Under the pieces are notes generated by a model that saw only the letters and a program-made list of their open reading frames with translations, did no database searches and had not been told where the DNA came from. A stretch of DNA of 64,000 nucleotides from Stenogyne calaminthoides (Eukaryota > Streptophyta > Magnoliopsida > Lamiales > Lamiaceae). A program made the translations under genes and the position numbers. The stretch is taken from assembly GCA_037126765.1 (NCBI GenBank), contig JBBCBC010000002.1, positions 46,504,889 to 46,568,888 on the forward strand. Direction: 5' to 3'. Numbering within the stretch: the first letter of the stretch is position 1; each line of letters begins with the position of its first letter. Of this stretch, positions 12,178 to 25,602 are shown one piece after another.

Positions 12178-12897
12178 GTAGCAGCAAAGATGGTGTGGGC
12201 AATCAAGAATAAAAGTTTGGTGGATTTTTGTTTTTTGGTAAGAATGGCGTTTAGCATCTGTTTTGTCAAGAACATGCATGATGTATAAAAGGTGTATTGA
12301 GATGAATTTTATTGAATAAATTACGTACAAGTACTGCTGATAATGTGCACCAAATATCTATTCCAGTGGCTGGAAATATTTGGGGTGGATTATTAGCTTT
12401 GAATGAAATAAACATGACTAGTTACAGTATAAGATCTGTACGTTCTTTAATGTGAGTTGTGAATTTGGATATGTGAGAATTTATATTTCCCGTCATAAAA
12501 ACCTTTTATCTTTTCTTTTTTCAAAAGGTATAAAAAACTTTTATCTAGAAAATTTATAATGACAAATTTAGTCATTATATGTAAATTGTGAAATGAATCA
12601 TATATACAAATTTTTATTTTGACCCAGTTTATAAATGAGTAGCATCAAATGGAATCAAGTTCACAAAAATGTCTGCTCCAAACAAAAATGGTTTTCTAAT
12701 TAAAAATTAAAAATATATACAACAGTCACTAGTTTTATTTTAAAAAAATGTAAAAAATGTTTAGGTAGACCCTTTCTTTCAGTTGCCATGTATATGTCGT
12801 CATCAACTTCCGGAAGCCAATTAAGAAAGCGTGATGCGCCTTTATCCACTAAAAAGCTCCATAACATTAATGTCAAAATTATATCTGATTAAAAAGC
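12178..12897. other. Intergenic region between convergent WRKY and GUF1 genes
   Basis: This holds the 3' flanks of both convergent genes. No further gene or repeat of note is seen. The sequence is A/T-rich. Confidence 0.5.
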
Positions 12898-15800
12898 TCA
12901 TGAACTCTTCAGTAGCTGATGAAACGCCTCCTGAGGTATATCGACAGAGCCAACTCGTTTCATGCGTTTCTTTCCTTCTTTTTGTTTCTCCAACAACTTC
13001 TTCTTCCGCGTTATATCACCTCCGTAACATTTAGCAAGAACGTTCTTTCTCATAGCCGAGACCCTGAGAAACACGACCAGAAATTAGGAACAAAGATTAC
13101 ATACCAGATATGTATATATATACGCAGCGTTTGTAATTGGGTAATATAGAACACATCCCCATGTATGTCTTTTAAGTTTTTAGGTTGAGGGACAGAAAAG
13201 ACTTACGTTTCTCTGGCAATAATCTTTGATCCAATAGCAGCTTGTATAGTTATCTCAAACATTTGCCTGTTCAACCAAATATTAATATCGTATAGTTTTG
13301 TACAAATAAACCCCTTTAACTTTTTCAAAATTGAGCAAATATGACCTTAATGTATTTTCTCGGTGCAAATAAACCACTTAAAATTTTAGGCAAAGAAACA
13401 AAATCACAACAGGAAAGTGATTCAATCAGTGGACCTGTCTATGAACTTCTTCAGCTTCTCCACGAGTTCACGACCAACACGTACTGCCTTCAATCTATGA
13501 ACTATAGTCGCCATAGCATCAACTGGTTGTCCATTTAACAAGATATCAAGCTTCACTAAATCAGCGACCTGATAACTGTTAAGAACCCATCATACATATA
13601 TAGGATCACATTAGTTATTGATATCCAGTTCAATGTGCATCTGGTAGCAGGGAAGGGAGAAGAGAAGAATCATACTCTGATTCTTCGTAATCAAAAGATG
13701 CATATCCTGAAGTCATACTCTTCAATTCATTGTAAAAATCAACGACAACTTCCTTCAATGGTAACCGGTACTTCATGAGAACTCTTTGGCTGCAGATGAA
13801 ACACAGAGCTAACTATAATAATAACAGAGGCAATATATAACATAACAGGTAACATATAGGAGGATTAATTTTATGACATAGTCAACATTTGGGAGAAACT
13901 TTATTGTTTCGACAATTCACCTGTCAATGAATGTGTACTCTAACTGCTCGCCTCGTCGTTCAGTACAAAGGGTGATAACGGAGCCCACATACCTTCACGT
14001 AAAGCATCAATGATATCAAATGTTTAATTCTTATTAATTTGTAGACTGATGTTTAAAAATGAATTTCAGACAGAAGAATAGAATACAAAAGGACCTTGAA
14101 GAGCTTGAGAGCTTACTCACTAGGAATTATAATAGTTGCTATTACTGTAGGTTCCCAACAAGCTGTTATCCGTTGTTTGGGATTCGAAGGCAGCATAGCA
14201 GGATTCTGAATATCTATTTTGCTATTAGAAAGAAAAATGAAACCATCAGTTGCTATCAAACATAATAGGAAACCAAAACAGAATAGTGGAAACCACGTAC
14301 CTTCCATCTGCAAACTCAAAAGTATGTGGCACAGTAGGAACAGTTGAAATCACATGAGCTCCATGTTCCTATTAATTAAACTTATTTAAATATGAATAAT
14401 GGTGATGCTAAAGTAAAATTCGTTTCATGTAAAAGGATTTTCTGAGACAAGGTTGCATGTTTATTATTACAAGTAAGTGCTCAAATTCGGTTAATGCAAG
14501 ACAACTATTTTTGCGTTTTCCATTCAGTGCAGACAAGATTAGAGGAAAATTTAAATTCCAGAACGGAGAGCACTGTTTCGGTTATATGCAGAAGGTAGTA
14601 CTAGGGTAACAGAATATACCTGCTCAAGCCGTTGATGAAAAACATCCATATGGAGTAAGCCCAAGAAACCACATCTGTTGAACAGAAGAATCATTAAACA
14701 GAAAATATTGTTTTTCAGCAATAATTAGCAATAGCTTATCCTCACCTGAAGCCCATGCCAAGTGCTGTACTACTTTCTTTTGTAACAGACACACTAGCAT
14801 CATTGCAAGTGAGTCTTTCAATGGCATGACTAAGTGCTTCAAAATCAGACCCATCAGCTGGATATACACCCGAAAATACCATATGTTTTACCTTCTTGAA
14901 ACCTTTCAACATCAGGAACCAGTAGAAAATTTAAGACAAAGTACTTGAAAGATAGTTGGAAATCCAAATCGTAATTAGTGCTTGCTCTCAATCAAAATAC
15001 TAAAAAATGAAAAAATAAATCCTTTCCAAATATACAACATAAGCATGACATTACTAACCTGGAAGGGGCTTCACAATGCTTCGAGTTTGATGAAGTGTAT
15101 CCCCAACACGCGCCTCTTTAGTAGATCGCATACCAGTTACAATATACCCCACTTGCCCTGTTAAAAGGACTCCAGTCTGCGTGAGTTCAGGGTGCATGAT
15201 TCCAACATCTAAAACTTCATAAGATTGGCCAGTTGCAGCAGAGGAAATCTTATCTCCCTTCTGCAAAGCCCCATCAACAACTGCTACATGGCAGATAACT
15301 CCTTTATACTCATCATAGTAAGAATCCAGTAACAGCATGCGTAATGGTGAACTACTCTCTCCAGGGGGAGGAGGTATTCGCTCTATCACAGCTGGAAGTA
15401 CATGCTCGAGACCTAGACCTGTCTTAGCTGATGTTAACAGAGCTTCATTTGGATCAAGATCGAAAATAGACTTCAGCTGTTCTTTAACACGATCTGGATC
15501 AGCTGTTGGCTGATCAATTTTGTTAATGATTGGAATTATAGTTAGGTTTGCTTCAAAAGCAAGATAGAAATTCGCAACAGTTTGGGCCTGGACACCTCGA
15601 GCTGCATCAACAATGAGGAGGACACCTTGGCAAGCTGCCAAAGATCTAGACACTTCATAGCTAAAATCCACGTGACCAGGTGTATCAATCAGGTTCAGCA
15701 AGAACTTTCTATCAATTCCAAGGAAATTATGCCGGTGAAACATAGTTGCTGTCTGAGCCTTGACAGTTATTCCCCGTTCTCTCTCTACCTAGGACAATCA

Positions 15801-16685
15801 AATTATTTCATTAAATAAGCAATGACTGACCTAATGTATAAAACCTAGGGATCACATAAAAACAAACAAATAAATTATCCATGTCTTTCAGAAGATATTT
15901 TTCCCAAATTCAACAATAAGTTGTCGGTCCATTATCCCACACCCATCAAGATAGAAGTCCATTATCTACCAGATATATTTAAGAAGTTATTAACAAGCAG
16001 AGAAGACTAGTTGTTACCTACCAGCTCAAGTTCAAAAATACCTATCCAATTCTCTTTTAAGCAACATCTCCCTGAACTTACACGTCAGTTCCTCCTAAGG
16101 ATTAAAAACAAAATTAAAGTAACAACATTTCTATCTTAATTCCACATATTCAGCAGGCCATTTCCCAACTTGCTGTGAAATTGAGCAGTAACCAGAAACC
16201 TAACCTTCACATATGATTAATCAGACCCAGTTTCCATAAGATCATCTGTCGAAATATAAATATCTAACACATTAAGGACACAACCAGCAACATTACAAAT
16301 GAATACCAAAAGCAAATAAACAAATAAAGTTCTGTTTAATCATAAATGAGCCAAAAACCTGTAATTTATCCAAATACTGCGGCTGCCCATGGCCTTTCCT
16401 AATAGTTCCGGTAAGCTCCAAAAGCCGGTCGGCGAGCGTTGATTTTCCATGATCAACATGCGCAATAATCGAAAAGTTGCGAATGTTTTCGGTTGGATAC
16501 TGATTCAAATCTATGCTAGGGTCTTCCTTAAAATGCGACCCGAAAAATGCACACTGAGTCCAACTAAATATTGGATTCAAATACGAAATTGAATCTAGTC
16601 TTCTCGGTTTGTAATTACTGGAATAGAGACTTGACAGAATCCTTGGTGAGTTTAGGGCTTTTGATGCTCTGAGTAAAGGATACAT
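12898..16685 (-). CDS. GUF1: Organellar elongation factor 4 / LepA-type GTPase (GUF1)
   Basis: Ribosome-associated translational GTPase of the LepA/EF4 family that promotes faithful organellar protein synthesis. Eleven exons on the minus strand: 16685-16359, 15788-15059, 14902-14746, 14674-14620, 14368-14301, 14221-14117, 13992-13921, 13789-13676, 13575-13435, 13266-13207 and 13063-12898. They give 664 aa, close to other plant GUF1 proteins. The N terminus is basic, Ser-rich and lacks acidic residues over about 30 residues, fitting a mitochondrial presequence. GTPase motifs: AHVDHGKST (75-83), RGITVKAQT, DTPGH (144-148) and NKID (198-201). The LepA-specific C-terminal domain is complete (RKNVLAKCYGGDITRKKK near the end). 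All junctions keep frame with GT-AG borders. The protein is intact. A chloroplast LepA is the alternative, but overall similarity favours the mitochondrial type. Confidence 0.92.
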
Positions 16686-18630
16686 TTTGAGGAGTTAACT
16701 CACGATGGGGGTTTAAATTAGGGTTTATGCTGCTCCATAATTTGGGAGAGAAGTTCATTTCCGTCGAGTATATTCTGTCATAGTATGTCGAATTCCTCCG
16801 CTTTCGTTAAAATCGCTGTTTTCTTTCTTTTTGTTTGTTTGTTTTTTTTAATTGGAAAATCGCTGTTTTTTTTAGAAACGTTATTCTGTAATTCTGCGAT
16901 CCTATAACGAGCTTGTAAATAACATTTCATTCATGCGCTATTCTTTTTCAATTGAATTTTGTTGTATTTTCATAAAAACTAATGAATTGAGTACTTTTTC
17001 CTAACTCCATTTCCTTTTTCTTTTACCTTTTCTTTTAAAGAATTTTATGTGGTCAAGAGCTATCTTCAACTTGACTCCGTCCCACTGGCAAAATATGGAC
17101 TTATTATAATAGTTTACAAGTAAGTATAATGAAGTTTTCTTGTCCAAAAACCATAAATGTTGACAAAATTTTCAAAAGCAATAAAAAGATGTAGTTAAAT
17201 AATACCCCACGAAATTCAATGTTTCAGAATCTCTTTAATGATGCATGAAAAATAAATAAATAGTCATATGTTCTACTTCTTGATGCAAGAAAACTGTGAA
17301 TTTTAAAAATATTTAATAATTTACAATTAATATATATGGGTATTAAAATATACAATAAAATATGAAAGTAGAATGGATATTTCTATCAACTCATTTCTCA
17401 AACATTGATACCACCCCCATATCCATCATTTTGGGTGCAAAGGAAGAAGAGAGAATAAAACCACAAACATGGGAACAACTAATTAAAAAGTAAGAAAAGA
17501 CAGTATCCAATCATGAGTTTAGGAGTTGAATAACTATAATTATTAAAGGTAGTTCGAACCACTCCACTTTATCTTAATCTCTGCCTTTCCTAAAATCATC
17601 ATTAATCAAGACTAAAGAGAGTGGAAGGTGTTTGTCATTTTGTTTTTTGTTACCATTGAGATTATTATTAGTTTGACGTTTAGTTTTTGGTATACAACGT
17701 TGTCTACTTTACAAGACAATATCTAATATGTTGTTGTCCTTGCGTAGCTACATTTGATTGAATCAAACTCTATTCAATCTGGTCAGTTCATACAGAGTTT
17801 AACTCTAGTTTAAAGTGGGGCCTATGTTAATGGATGATGGGTTCTGATCTCCGATTAATCGGTCCTTAAATCGAATACCGAGTTATAAAAAAATTCTATC
17901 CAACCCAAATAATACAATAACCAACAGTGGATGGTCATGTAGAATTCAATCCAAAACTCTCAAGTTAGGACCATGCATAAATATACAATAGACTAAAAAC
18001 CATTATAAGGTAAAATTATTTCTAAAAATCATCCACATGCACCCCTTATCAATATATGTATGGCAATGGCACAAAACAATGACGCCCACAAAAATTATAT
18101 TAATGCAAAAGTTTAATTTCAAATATTATTATTAGAAACACTTGAGTTATAGTAATACAAAAGGTTAATATAGGAAAAAAGATATTTATAATTATAATTA
18201 GAAAAGCTCAAATATAAAAAGTAGTGGGTGATGGGGATTGTGATCCGAGAAAGTTTCATTATCGTACTAAAAATGAATATTTATTGTGGTAGTGTGTGTT
18301 GTCACTTGTTGCATTGAATCCTATAAATGTGTCGGTGGATCCACGAATACACACATACATACATCCAACCGCCTCTTGAATTTTTATGTCATACATTCTC
18401 TTATTAATTTATTTAAATGATTTTGTATCGTTATATTATTATTTAAAAAATTTATAATAATTAAATAATTGTGTAATGATTAAAAGATTATAGGTTGATT
18501 GGTGTGATTTTTTAAAACCAGTTTATAAAATTCCGAACTAAAATCGGTTTAGCATTTTAAAACTCAAAATCAAATTTATAAAATTTAAAGCAAACATAAC
18601 CCCAAGTTAACAAGACCAATATCAAAAGGG
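16686..18630. other. Intergenic, GUF1 upstream side
   Basis: The GUF1 promoter lies at about 16690-16900. Beyond it the sequence is A/T-rich with no coding character and no transposon ends that I can define. Confidence 0.5.
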
Positions 18631-18890
18631 AAAATACTTTTTTTTGTCATGTAATTTTGACAAATTTTAATCTTGTTCTTATTAATGTACAATTTTTTTT
18701 ATCTTGGTCCTGTAATTTTAAAAATTTGATATTTTTGTCCTGTGACCGGCGAATTACCTACAATAGAAAGTGATAGGATTAAAAGATCGAATTTTATAAA
18801 GTTACATAATCAAGTTAAAAAATTATAAATTAGTAGAATCAAGATAAAAATAAATCAAAGTTACAGGATAAAAATATCAATTTTTTCTAT
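18631..18890. repeat. MITE-like inverted repeat
   Basis: The left arm (about 18631-18685, tttgtcatgtaattttgac) and the right arm (about 18840-18890, containing caaagttacaggataaaaat) are inverted relatives of each other over about 50 bases, with a further inner copy around 18700-18745. No coding capacity and no clear target duplication. Short non-autonomous DNA element or foldback repeat. Confidence 0.4.
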
Positions 18891-19390
18891 CAAAATATTA
18901 CGTTTCTTTGATGTTCGATTAAGCGCGAGTTCTTTATATCAAACCAACATAAAACTCAAAATCAAATTTATAAAATTTAAAACCAAACATGTAAGTTATC
19001 AACAAAAAAAATCAAAATTTCCTAAAAATAAACCATTATATAAAATAACTTTTTTTTAAATCAAAAATATAAACGGCATCTTATGTTTACTTAAAAATAA
19101 ACCAAATTCCTTTTTTTGGAATATAAACGGCATTGTTTACTTAAAAATTCCTGTTAAATCTAAAAGAATTAAATCTATGAATAAATATAAATACGGCGAT
19201 ACATAGTAACATCGTCGTATGAAAGCAATTTAAAAATACTTTCGTGGAATAATACGGGGAATCACTCACTTTTAATAAAAGCGACTGTATAGCTACAGCT
19301 CTACAACTGCTGCATTATACCCGGCCCCATGGCCATATGTATATTATTTTAAGTATTTCTCCATTTCTATGCTGCCAGAAATAGAGAGAG
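18891..19390. other. IQD upstream intergenic region
   Basis: A/T-rich with no open frame of interest. The proximal part would hold the IQD promoter; the transcribed leader probably starts around 19380-19430. Confidence 0.35.
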
Positions 19391-20276
19391 CATATTTATC
19401 AAAACAGTGAAGAAAAAAACTCTGTAGTGAGTGAGTAGAGAGGGAAGGAGGGGTCCATTTTGGCTGCCACGGGCGCATGAAACTAATTCACGAGGGTATG
19501 GGCCTATTCCTGCATTTATCTCCATGTTTTTACTTCCATCTCAATCAATCTTTTCAATTTCAAATTTCTCAAAACAAACATTTATTATTTTTTTTGGTAA
19601 AGTTTTTTATTATAATCATAAATTGGGCCTATCTCTTTCTTTCGGATTTGTAGGTTGTTCAAGGAATGTGCAGCTTTAGATCTTGAGTTGAAAGGAAGTA
19701 AGGAACCCTTCTTTTATTCAGGTTTGGGGTAGCCTAGATCTGAGCCGCATTGCGCGAAAACCCTCTTCAGTTTCAGTAGTTTTTCAGCTTCTTTTGCTGG
19801 TTTTTGCTATTTTCTGTGTATTCTGTTGCAGATCTTGCTAAATTTTTGCTTGATGAGTTTTTTTTTTTTTTTGCTTCTTCTTTTCTCTCATCCTCATTTA
19901 TCTTCATCTTCTTTTGAATTTCCTTAGGATCTTTGGTATGAGAACTGTGTGAATTCTGAACTTGAATGACAGGTGGACTCATTGGGGATTATAATCTGAT
20001 TTTCCTTTTCTTTCCGTGCCTTTAGCGTGAGTATTTGTTTTTTAATTTAGGAATGTCCTCAAACTTTGGTTCCTTTCAATTTCGAGTATGTTTGTTCCAT
20101 TTCCTAATTAAGACGGCCATTGTTTTAGAACATTACTTTTCTGATGGGCGATAGAATTAGGCCTTTGCTTATCTATTTTATTCTTTACAATTATATTGTG
20201 GCATAATGTTACTCATATTTTTTGGAAATTTGCAGGGATTGAATTGAGTTGCTATTGTCTCTATTAGTAGACTGCA
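19391..20276 (+). other. Probable 5' UTR with intron of the IQD gene
   Basis: A GA/CT-rich leader at about 19390-19690 ends at a good donor (GTAAGG at 19698). The next acceptor is ttgcag at 20230-20235, followed by 41 bases to the ATG. A leader intron of about 540 bases (19698-20235) is therefore likely. The exact transcription start is not visible. Confidence 0.5.
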
Positions 20277-23200
20277 ATGGGGAAATCTGCAGGAAAATGG
20301 ATCAAGAATGTACTCTTTGGAAAGAAGAATTCTAAGTCTAATTATTCCAAAGTAAGAATTCTGTTGGTTATGCACTAAGATTTAGTTTATATCATAGTAA
20401 TTTCTGTTTAATTCTGTAAAAATGTATTATGCTGATTAAGATTACAATTGTGTATGAAGCATGTTACAATTGATAAAAAGAACGGTGCAAAGACACCAAT
20501 CGAGGATCTGGGTAGAGATTCATCTGTCATATCAGATCCCTGTCAGTTGACTAAGAGAGGTACTGAGAGCTTGGAACTTGAGAATGGAATATCTGGATCT
20601 CAATTTGATGCTATTGCTGTAACTCATGTGGATCAAGGTATAGATTCTCAGAGTAATGATGGGTTGATTCCAGTGAGTGATGATGAGATGAGAAGGCAAG
20701 ATCAAGCTGCAACAAAAACTCAAGCTGTCTTTAGGGGCTACTTGGTAACATTGTCTTGAATTTGATAATAATTGCTATTTCATGAACAACTGGAACCTTA
20801 TAGGGCATATCTGTTGACAATTTCATTGAGTAAATTTTATTCTGCGTGAGTGCTGAGAATATGTTTTGTTTCCATTGTCAATGGAAAAAAATAATTTTTG
20901 TAGGTTTACACTTTTGTTATAAGATGATCTCTTCAAGAATGTCACAATCATGATAACTTCTATTTTTGTTCATGTCTCTTAGTATTATCTCAAACCTGAA
21001 TGGTCTAGTGATGTGTTTGAGGGACTCTTGGGTGTGATGGTCTCATGTATGAGACGGAGATCCACTTTAGTATTAAAACTATCACTTTACTAATTTGCTT
21101 TGAAAAAAACGATTTGACTAGGATCATAAGCCCACGTGTCACAGAAAATATAAGTGATGGGAACCCATTGTAGAGACCATCTCATACAAGTTTATGTCGA
21201 TGTGTTTCCATAGTTAGAAATCTAACTGAATTTGTGAAACATCATAATGTTTTCCAGTATATTGATTTCATATATGCTTGTGCATAGACCGTGTTTTTTC
21301 TGATTGAATACTGTATATATTCCGTCCATTCATAATTAAAAAAATACGGCTGCATCCATCCAATCATGAATATTTAATCTTCATAGATCTTATATAAAGT
21401 GTATGTCCCACCAATGTCCATGCATGTGTCTTCCTTGGTTTGTAGCATCCTTTAATTTGTGGTCTACATTGCCATGACACTGTTCAGCGGTCTCTACATG
21501 TATTTTGAATATGGACAGGCTCGTCGTGCTTTTCGGGCTCTCAAGGGTATCATAAGGCTACAAGCTCTTATTCGTGGACATCTCGTTAGGAGACAGGCTG
21601 TTGCCACTTTGCGTTGCATGCATGCAATTGTTAAGCTCCAGGCTGTGGCTCGTGGAACAAAGGTTAGGCTGTCAGATGGCATGCCTGAATTCAGAAAAAA
21701 ACTCAATATGGCAGAACTTCAGGTAAACTTGATTTTCTTCTTCTTTAAGTGTTTTGGGAACTTGAAAATCAACGTTGAGATATAACTTCTTGCTGTACCT
21801 ACACTTCTTTGTTGATTTAATCATTTTCTTCTCTTTTTTGGCTCATTATTTAATGTGGAGACTTCTGTTTATTTTACCCTTTGTCTAATTACTAAGTTCA
21901 TGGTCCGTAAATCTCATCGGTATAATTGGTTTGCATATACATCTTTTTATCGAAAGAAGTACTTTTCCCTTGACTCTTTCAAGAAATTACTTGAAATATC
22001 TTGCATATTGAAATCATTTCCTGATTTCCATTTTTATTTTCATATTCCGTTCAGTGATCCCCTGATATACTTTGATTCCTGTGCCTTTTCTGATATTAAA
22101 TTACACAGGTAGCTGTTGGTGGGCACTCAAGCTTATTTTTGGGTCCAGAAATTCTAACAGTACATCCCTTTATCCACAAGGTTGGATTTTATTTTCGACA
22201 TCTTTTAACTGCCAAATGCTCTGCTACATGATTGGACCAGTGAACCATTAACTTCCCATTCCTATTTGACTCGAGATTTTAATGCTTCATTTGAATAAGA
22301 ATCTTACATATGTACTCTCTTGCTTCTTTAGCTTGTTATCACATTGCCAAATGCCATGCCTCTGAGTCTTCAATACGATCAGGCCGAACCAAATTCAGCT
22401 TCCAACTGGCTTGAACTTTGGTCTGCATCTCACTTTTGGGAACCACCTCCACGGACCAAAAAAGTTACAAAGGCAAAGCCTCAGAGGAAGCAGGGTGGCT
22501 CGCAGTCTGGTGATTCTGAAGCTGGAAAATCGAAAAGGACTATCCGGAAGGTTCCAACTGCAGGGCATGGAGAAATTGGTAATTCAGCCTCTTCTGAAAC
22601 GGATAAGCCCAAACGCAACCCAAGGAAAGTCGCAAGTAGCCAAACACAAACAGAGGTGGTGCAAGAGCAGTCTGTGAGTGAACTTGAGAGGGTTAAATGC
22701 AGCTTGAGAAAGGTTTCTGCATCTGCAGCAGAAAAACAAGAACCAGAAACCGATAAACCACAGCCACTTCCGAGTGTGGAGATAGTTATGAATTCTGCAC
22801 CTCTTGATGTTTCTGAGCAAGAAGTGGTAACATCTTCTGGAAACCAAGGGAACTCAGATGCTGTAGTTGACAAACTTGATCCAATCGAGGCTCCTTTAGA
22901 GACTGCAAAGGATGATCAGATGGTTGATATGCAACACGATATTCATCCAGCTATTGAGATTAATAATTCCTTGGAAAATGATACCAAAATAGAGAGTGCC
23001 GTACCTATGGATGATGAGTTGGGCACCAAGGAAGAACAGATTCCAAAGGAGAATAACAAAATCAGGAAGAGGAGATCCCTTCCTTCTAAGCAAGAGTATA
23101 CTGAAAATATATCACAGAATTCCCCCAGTGTGCCAAGCTATATGGCAGCCACCGAATCTGCTAAGGCCAAGCTTAGAGCTCAAGGAGCTTTGAAATTCAG

Positions 23201-24007
23201 TGAAGATGTGGCTGTAGCAGTGCCTGCTCCCGATTATGGTAATGCTCGTCGTCATTCTCTTCCGGCCTCTACCAACGGCAAACTAAGCTCGTTGTCACCG
23301 AGGGTACAGAAACCAGTGCAGGCTAACGGCAAGGGAGGCAGTAAAACTAACAAATCATTGACGTCCTCTAAAGATGGTAAGCATATTACTCCCTTTGACT
23401 CATTTGAATTTTCTTTCTAGAGAAGATTTTCTAAGTTTGTTGTTTTAAACCAATCTTGGAGAATTAAGTATCATATTGACTTTGCCCTTCTACTTGTTTT
23501 TTGTGATAGTATGCATTAACTAAGCAAATTTACTCCATGCAGTTAAAAAAAAGGGTAAAATGTCTTATTACACGTGTATTCAATGCTATTTAATGACCTT
23601 CTTAATTCGTGTGAAACATGTATTTAAATGACCATTAAAATGGGTCGGAGGGAGTATTTCTACGATTACAGGATGCTCACTTATTGAATCTTTTCCAGTG
23701 GTGATCCTTTTTTCTAAGTCTACTTAGTAATACATAACCAAATATTTGCATATTAATGATCCTCTGCTCTTATTTTTTTGGCATTGCTAGGATTAAATTA
23801 GTGAAAAGATGCAAGATCTAACTTACTAGGGTTCTGATAAGTGTTTCTTTTTTCATGGAGATGCATATTTTAGTTTAAAGTTCTACTTGAAAAGGTCTAA
23901 TGCGAGCATTCCTATTTATGCTCATATTCTTCTTTCTGTTTGTGTGTTTATAAATTTGGATTCACCACATTTCAGATAAGGTGGTTCAGCCTGGGTGGAG
24001 GAGATGA
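20277..24007 (+). CDS. IQ67-domain calmodulin-binding protein (IQD28-32-like)
   Basis: Scaffold-type protein expected to bind calmodulin/CaM-like proteins, usually at microtubules, plasma membrane or nucleus. Six exons: 20277-20351, 20460-20744, 21519-21722, 22109-22180, 22332-23376 and 23976-24007, giving 570 aa with all phases consistent. It starts MGKSAGKWIKNVLFGKK, the family's N-terminal motif. The IQ67 domain spans about residues 107-173 (TKTQAVFRGYL, then RLQALIRGHLVRRQAV, then VKLQAVARG). It is split by the phase-0 intron that is conserved inside the first IQ motif of IQDs. The long Lys/Ser-rich tail has repeated KRTIRKVP / KRNPRKVA / KCSLRKVS units, then SVPSYMAATESAKAKLRAQG (the conserved DUF4005 motif) and a DKVVQPGWRR end. 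The protein is very basic and intact. Confidence 0.9.
21025..21190. repeat. Short inverted-repeat (MITE-like) insertion in IQD intron 2
   Basis: GATGGTCTCATGTATGAGAC near 21036-21057 is matched by an inverted arm ending GAGACCATCTCATACAAG at about 21173-21190. Similar sequence occurs near 3640, 58640 and 60440. Non-coding and spliced out with the intron. Confidence 0.45.
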
Positions 24008-24586
24008 GTGCGTGGCAGTTTGCTTGTCGGCATTGCATGACAATGTAGCAGCAGAGTTTGATTTGGTTCTTGTGTAGAGTACTACGTGAACGATGAATTG
24101 AACTTGGTGAATCTTAGTTGGTTGATTTTAAAGTGGTATTTGCTTGTGTTTCCTTTGCATTTGAGGGGATGTGTATAGTCGAGATGAAGAGTCTGTTTGA
24201 CTAATTTGAATTTTACTTATGTGCTTTATACTCCTATTTTATTTATTTGTTTTTCTTAAACATTGTAAACTAATTGTTGATGTCTCTCGTGTGTTTCCCC
24301 TAAATTCAGTAACAAAGGAAGTGTTTTTATTTTTTATTTTCTCATGAAATTCGGGAAATGGGGATTATAGTCTTTTTTTTTTTTTTTAAAGCAAATGGGG
24401 ATTAGAATCTATAACTTGAGATTTTCGAAAGGGATGTCAATGGGCTGGGTAAGACCCGACCCATCATAAATCCTTCCGAGTCCAATTATTAGGCCCAATA
24501 AGTCTATCTCGGCCCGACAATCTTGTATATCTGTTTGTGGCCCAAAACAATTCAGTTATATCAATTTAGCAAACAAATGTATATTA
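24008..24586. other. IQD 3' flank
   Basis: The 3' UTR and downstream DNA of the IQD gene. A segment rich in GGGCTGGG/GACCCGACCC-type repeats lies at about 24435-24530 and looks like an old repeat remnant. No gene seen. Confidence 0.4.
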
Positions 24587-24886
24587 CTCCCTCCGTCTCG
24601 GTTTTAATGACATATTTGTCAAAAAGGTTCGTCCTGAATTTGTTGCCACAAAATGGAAATAAAACAATTACATTACTTTAAACTTTACTCCAAAATATCT
24701 AAACAATTACACATAATGCCATTTACGTTTCTCATATTAAAGTTAACTCTATTCCCTTTTATCTAAATCACATGTCATTACTTTATCATTTACATCCTCC
24801 ATAAAAAGCTAACTTATACTAATAAATAACTCTCATTAAATTTTGCACAAATAATAAATGTGCCATTAAATTCGGGGAGGAGGGAA
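24587..24886. mobile_element. Stowaway (Tc1/mariner) MITE
   Basis: About 300 bp bounded by TA. It begins CTCCCTCCGTCTCGG and ends GGGGAGGAGGGAA, the inverted-repeat signature of plant Stowaway MITEs. The right arm is decayed. Non-coding. Confidence 0.65.
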
Positions 24887-25602
24887 TACTATTTAATCCA
24901 TATAAAAAGAAATCTTCATTTTGTGTTGTCTTTTATACTCAAAACTAAATTCAAAAGTCCAAAAATATAAAAAACTCATTTCATGGTGCGAAGAGATATT
25001 ATTCAGTCCCTTGATTTCCACCCCTCTATAAATACAAGCAAAGTGTTTGATGAAATTCCTGAATGAGCCAAAAGCGACCCAAATGATTATTCAACGCAAA
25101 GTGTCTCATGACTAGTCATGCTCGATTCGTAAAAAAAATCAAAATCAGCTCGAATATAATTGAGTCAAGCTTGAGCTACTTGTTCTTGATTCAGAAAAAG
25201 TTCGAAATGGACTCGAATTCAACTCGAGTTCAAGCTCAATAATACTTGGTTCGTCAGGCCCGCGAGCCTAATTGAGCTTAATCGAGCTCACATAATTTTC
25301 CCATTATATCCATAATATGTTGATTATAATATTCTCTATCATATTGAGTCGAGCTCAAGTTCAAAAGAATTGAGCTTCGATTGAGTTATAATCGAGTTTC
25401 AAACTTCAAGATTTTTAGTTGGGTCGAATCCGAATTTGACACTACTCGACTGGGCTCATTTACACCTCTAGGTATGGGGAATTTGAATCCTCTGTTCTGC
25501 ATAACACATGTTGATTGCTAACAACATCTGTTATGCATAACAGAGGACTCAAAATTCGACAAAATGAAAAAACGAGCAAAAAAAGGTCAGGATTGAGCTT
25601 AC
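24887..25602. other. Intergenic, remnants of older repeats
   Basis: No gene. At about 25120-25470 there are many TCGAGCTCAAG / CTTGAGCT-type inverted words, ending with ctgggctcatttacacctct. This looks like the subterminal region of an old DNA transposon, but no clean ends are visible. Confidence 0.35.

Noticed and set aside
11739..12275. 178-codon minus-strand frame opposite the WRKY last exon
   Set aside because: Antisense shadow; its own internal repeat only mirrors the 192-bp duplication in the WRKY gene.
22481..22873. 130-codon minus-strand frame inside the IQD gene
   Set aside because: Shadow of IQD exon 5, which is clearly coding on the plus strand.
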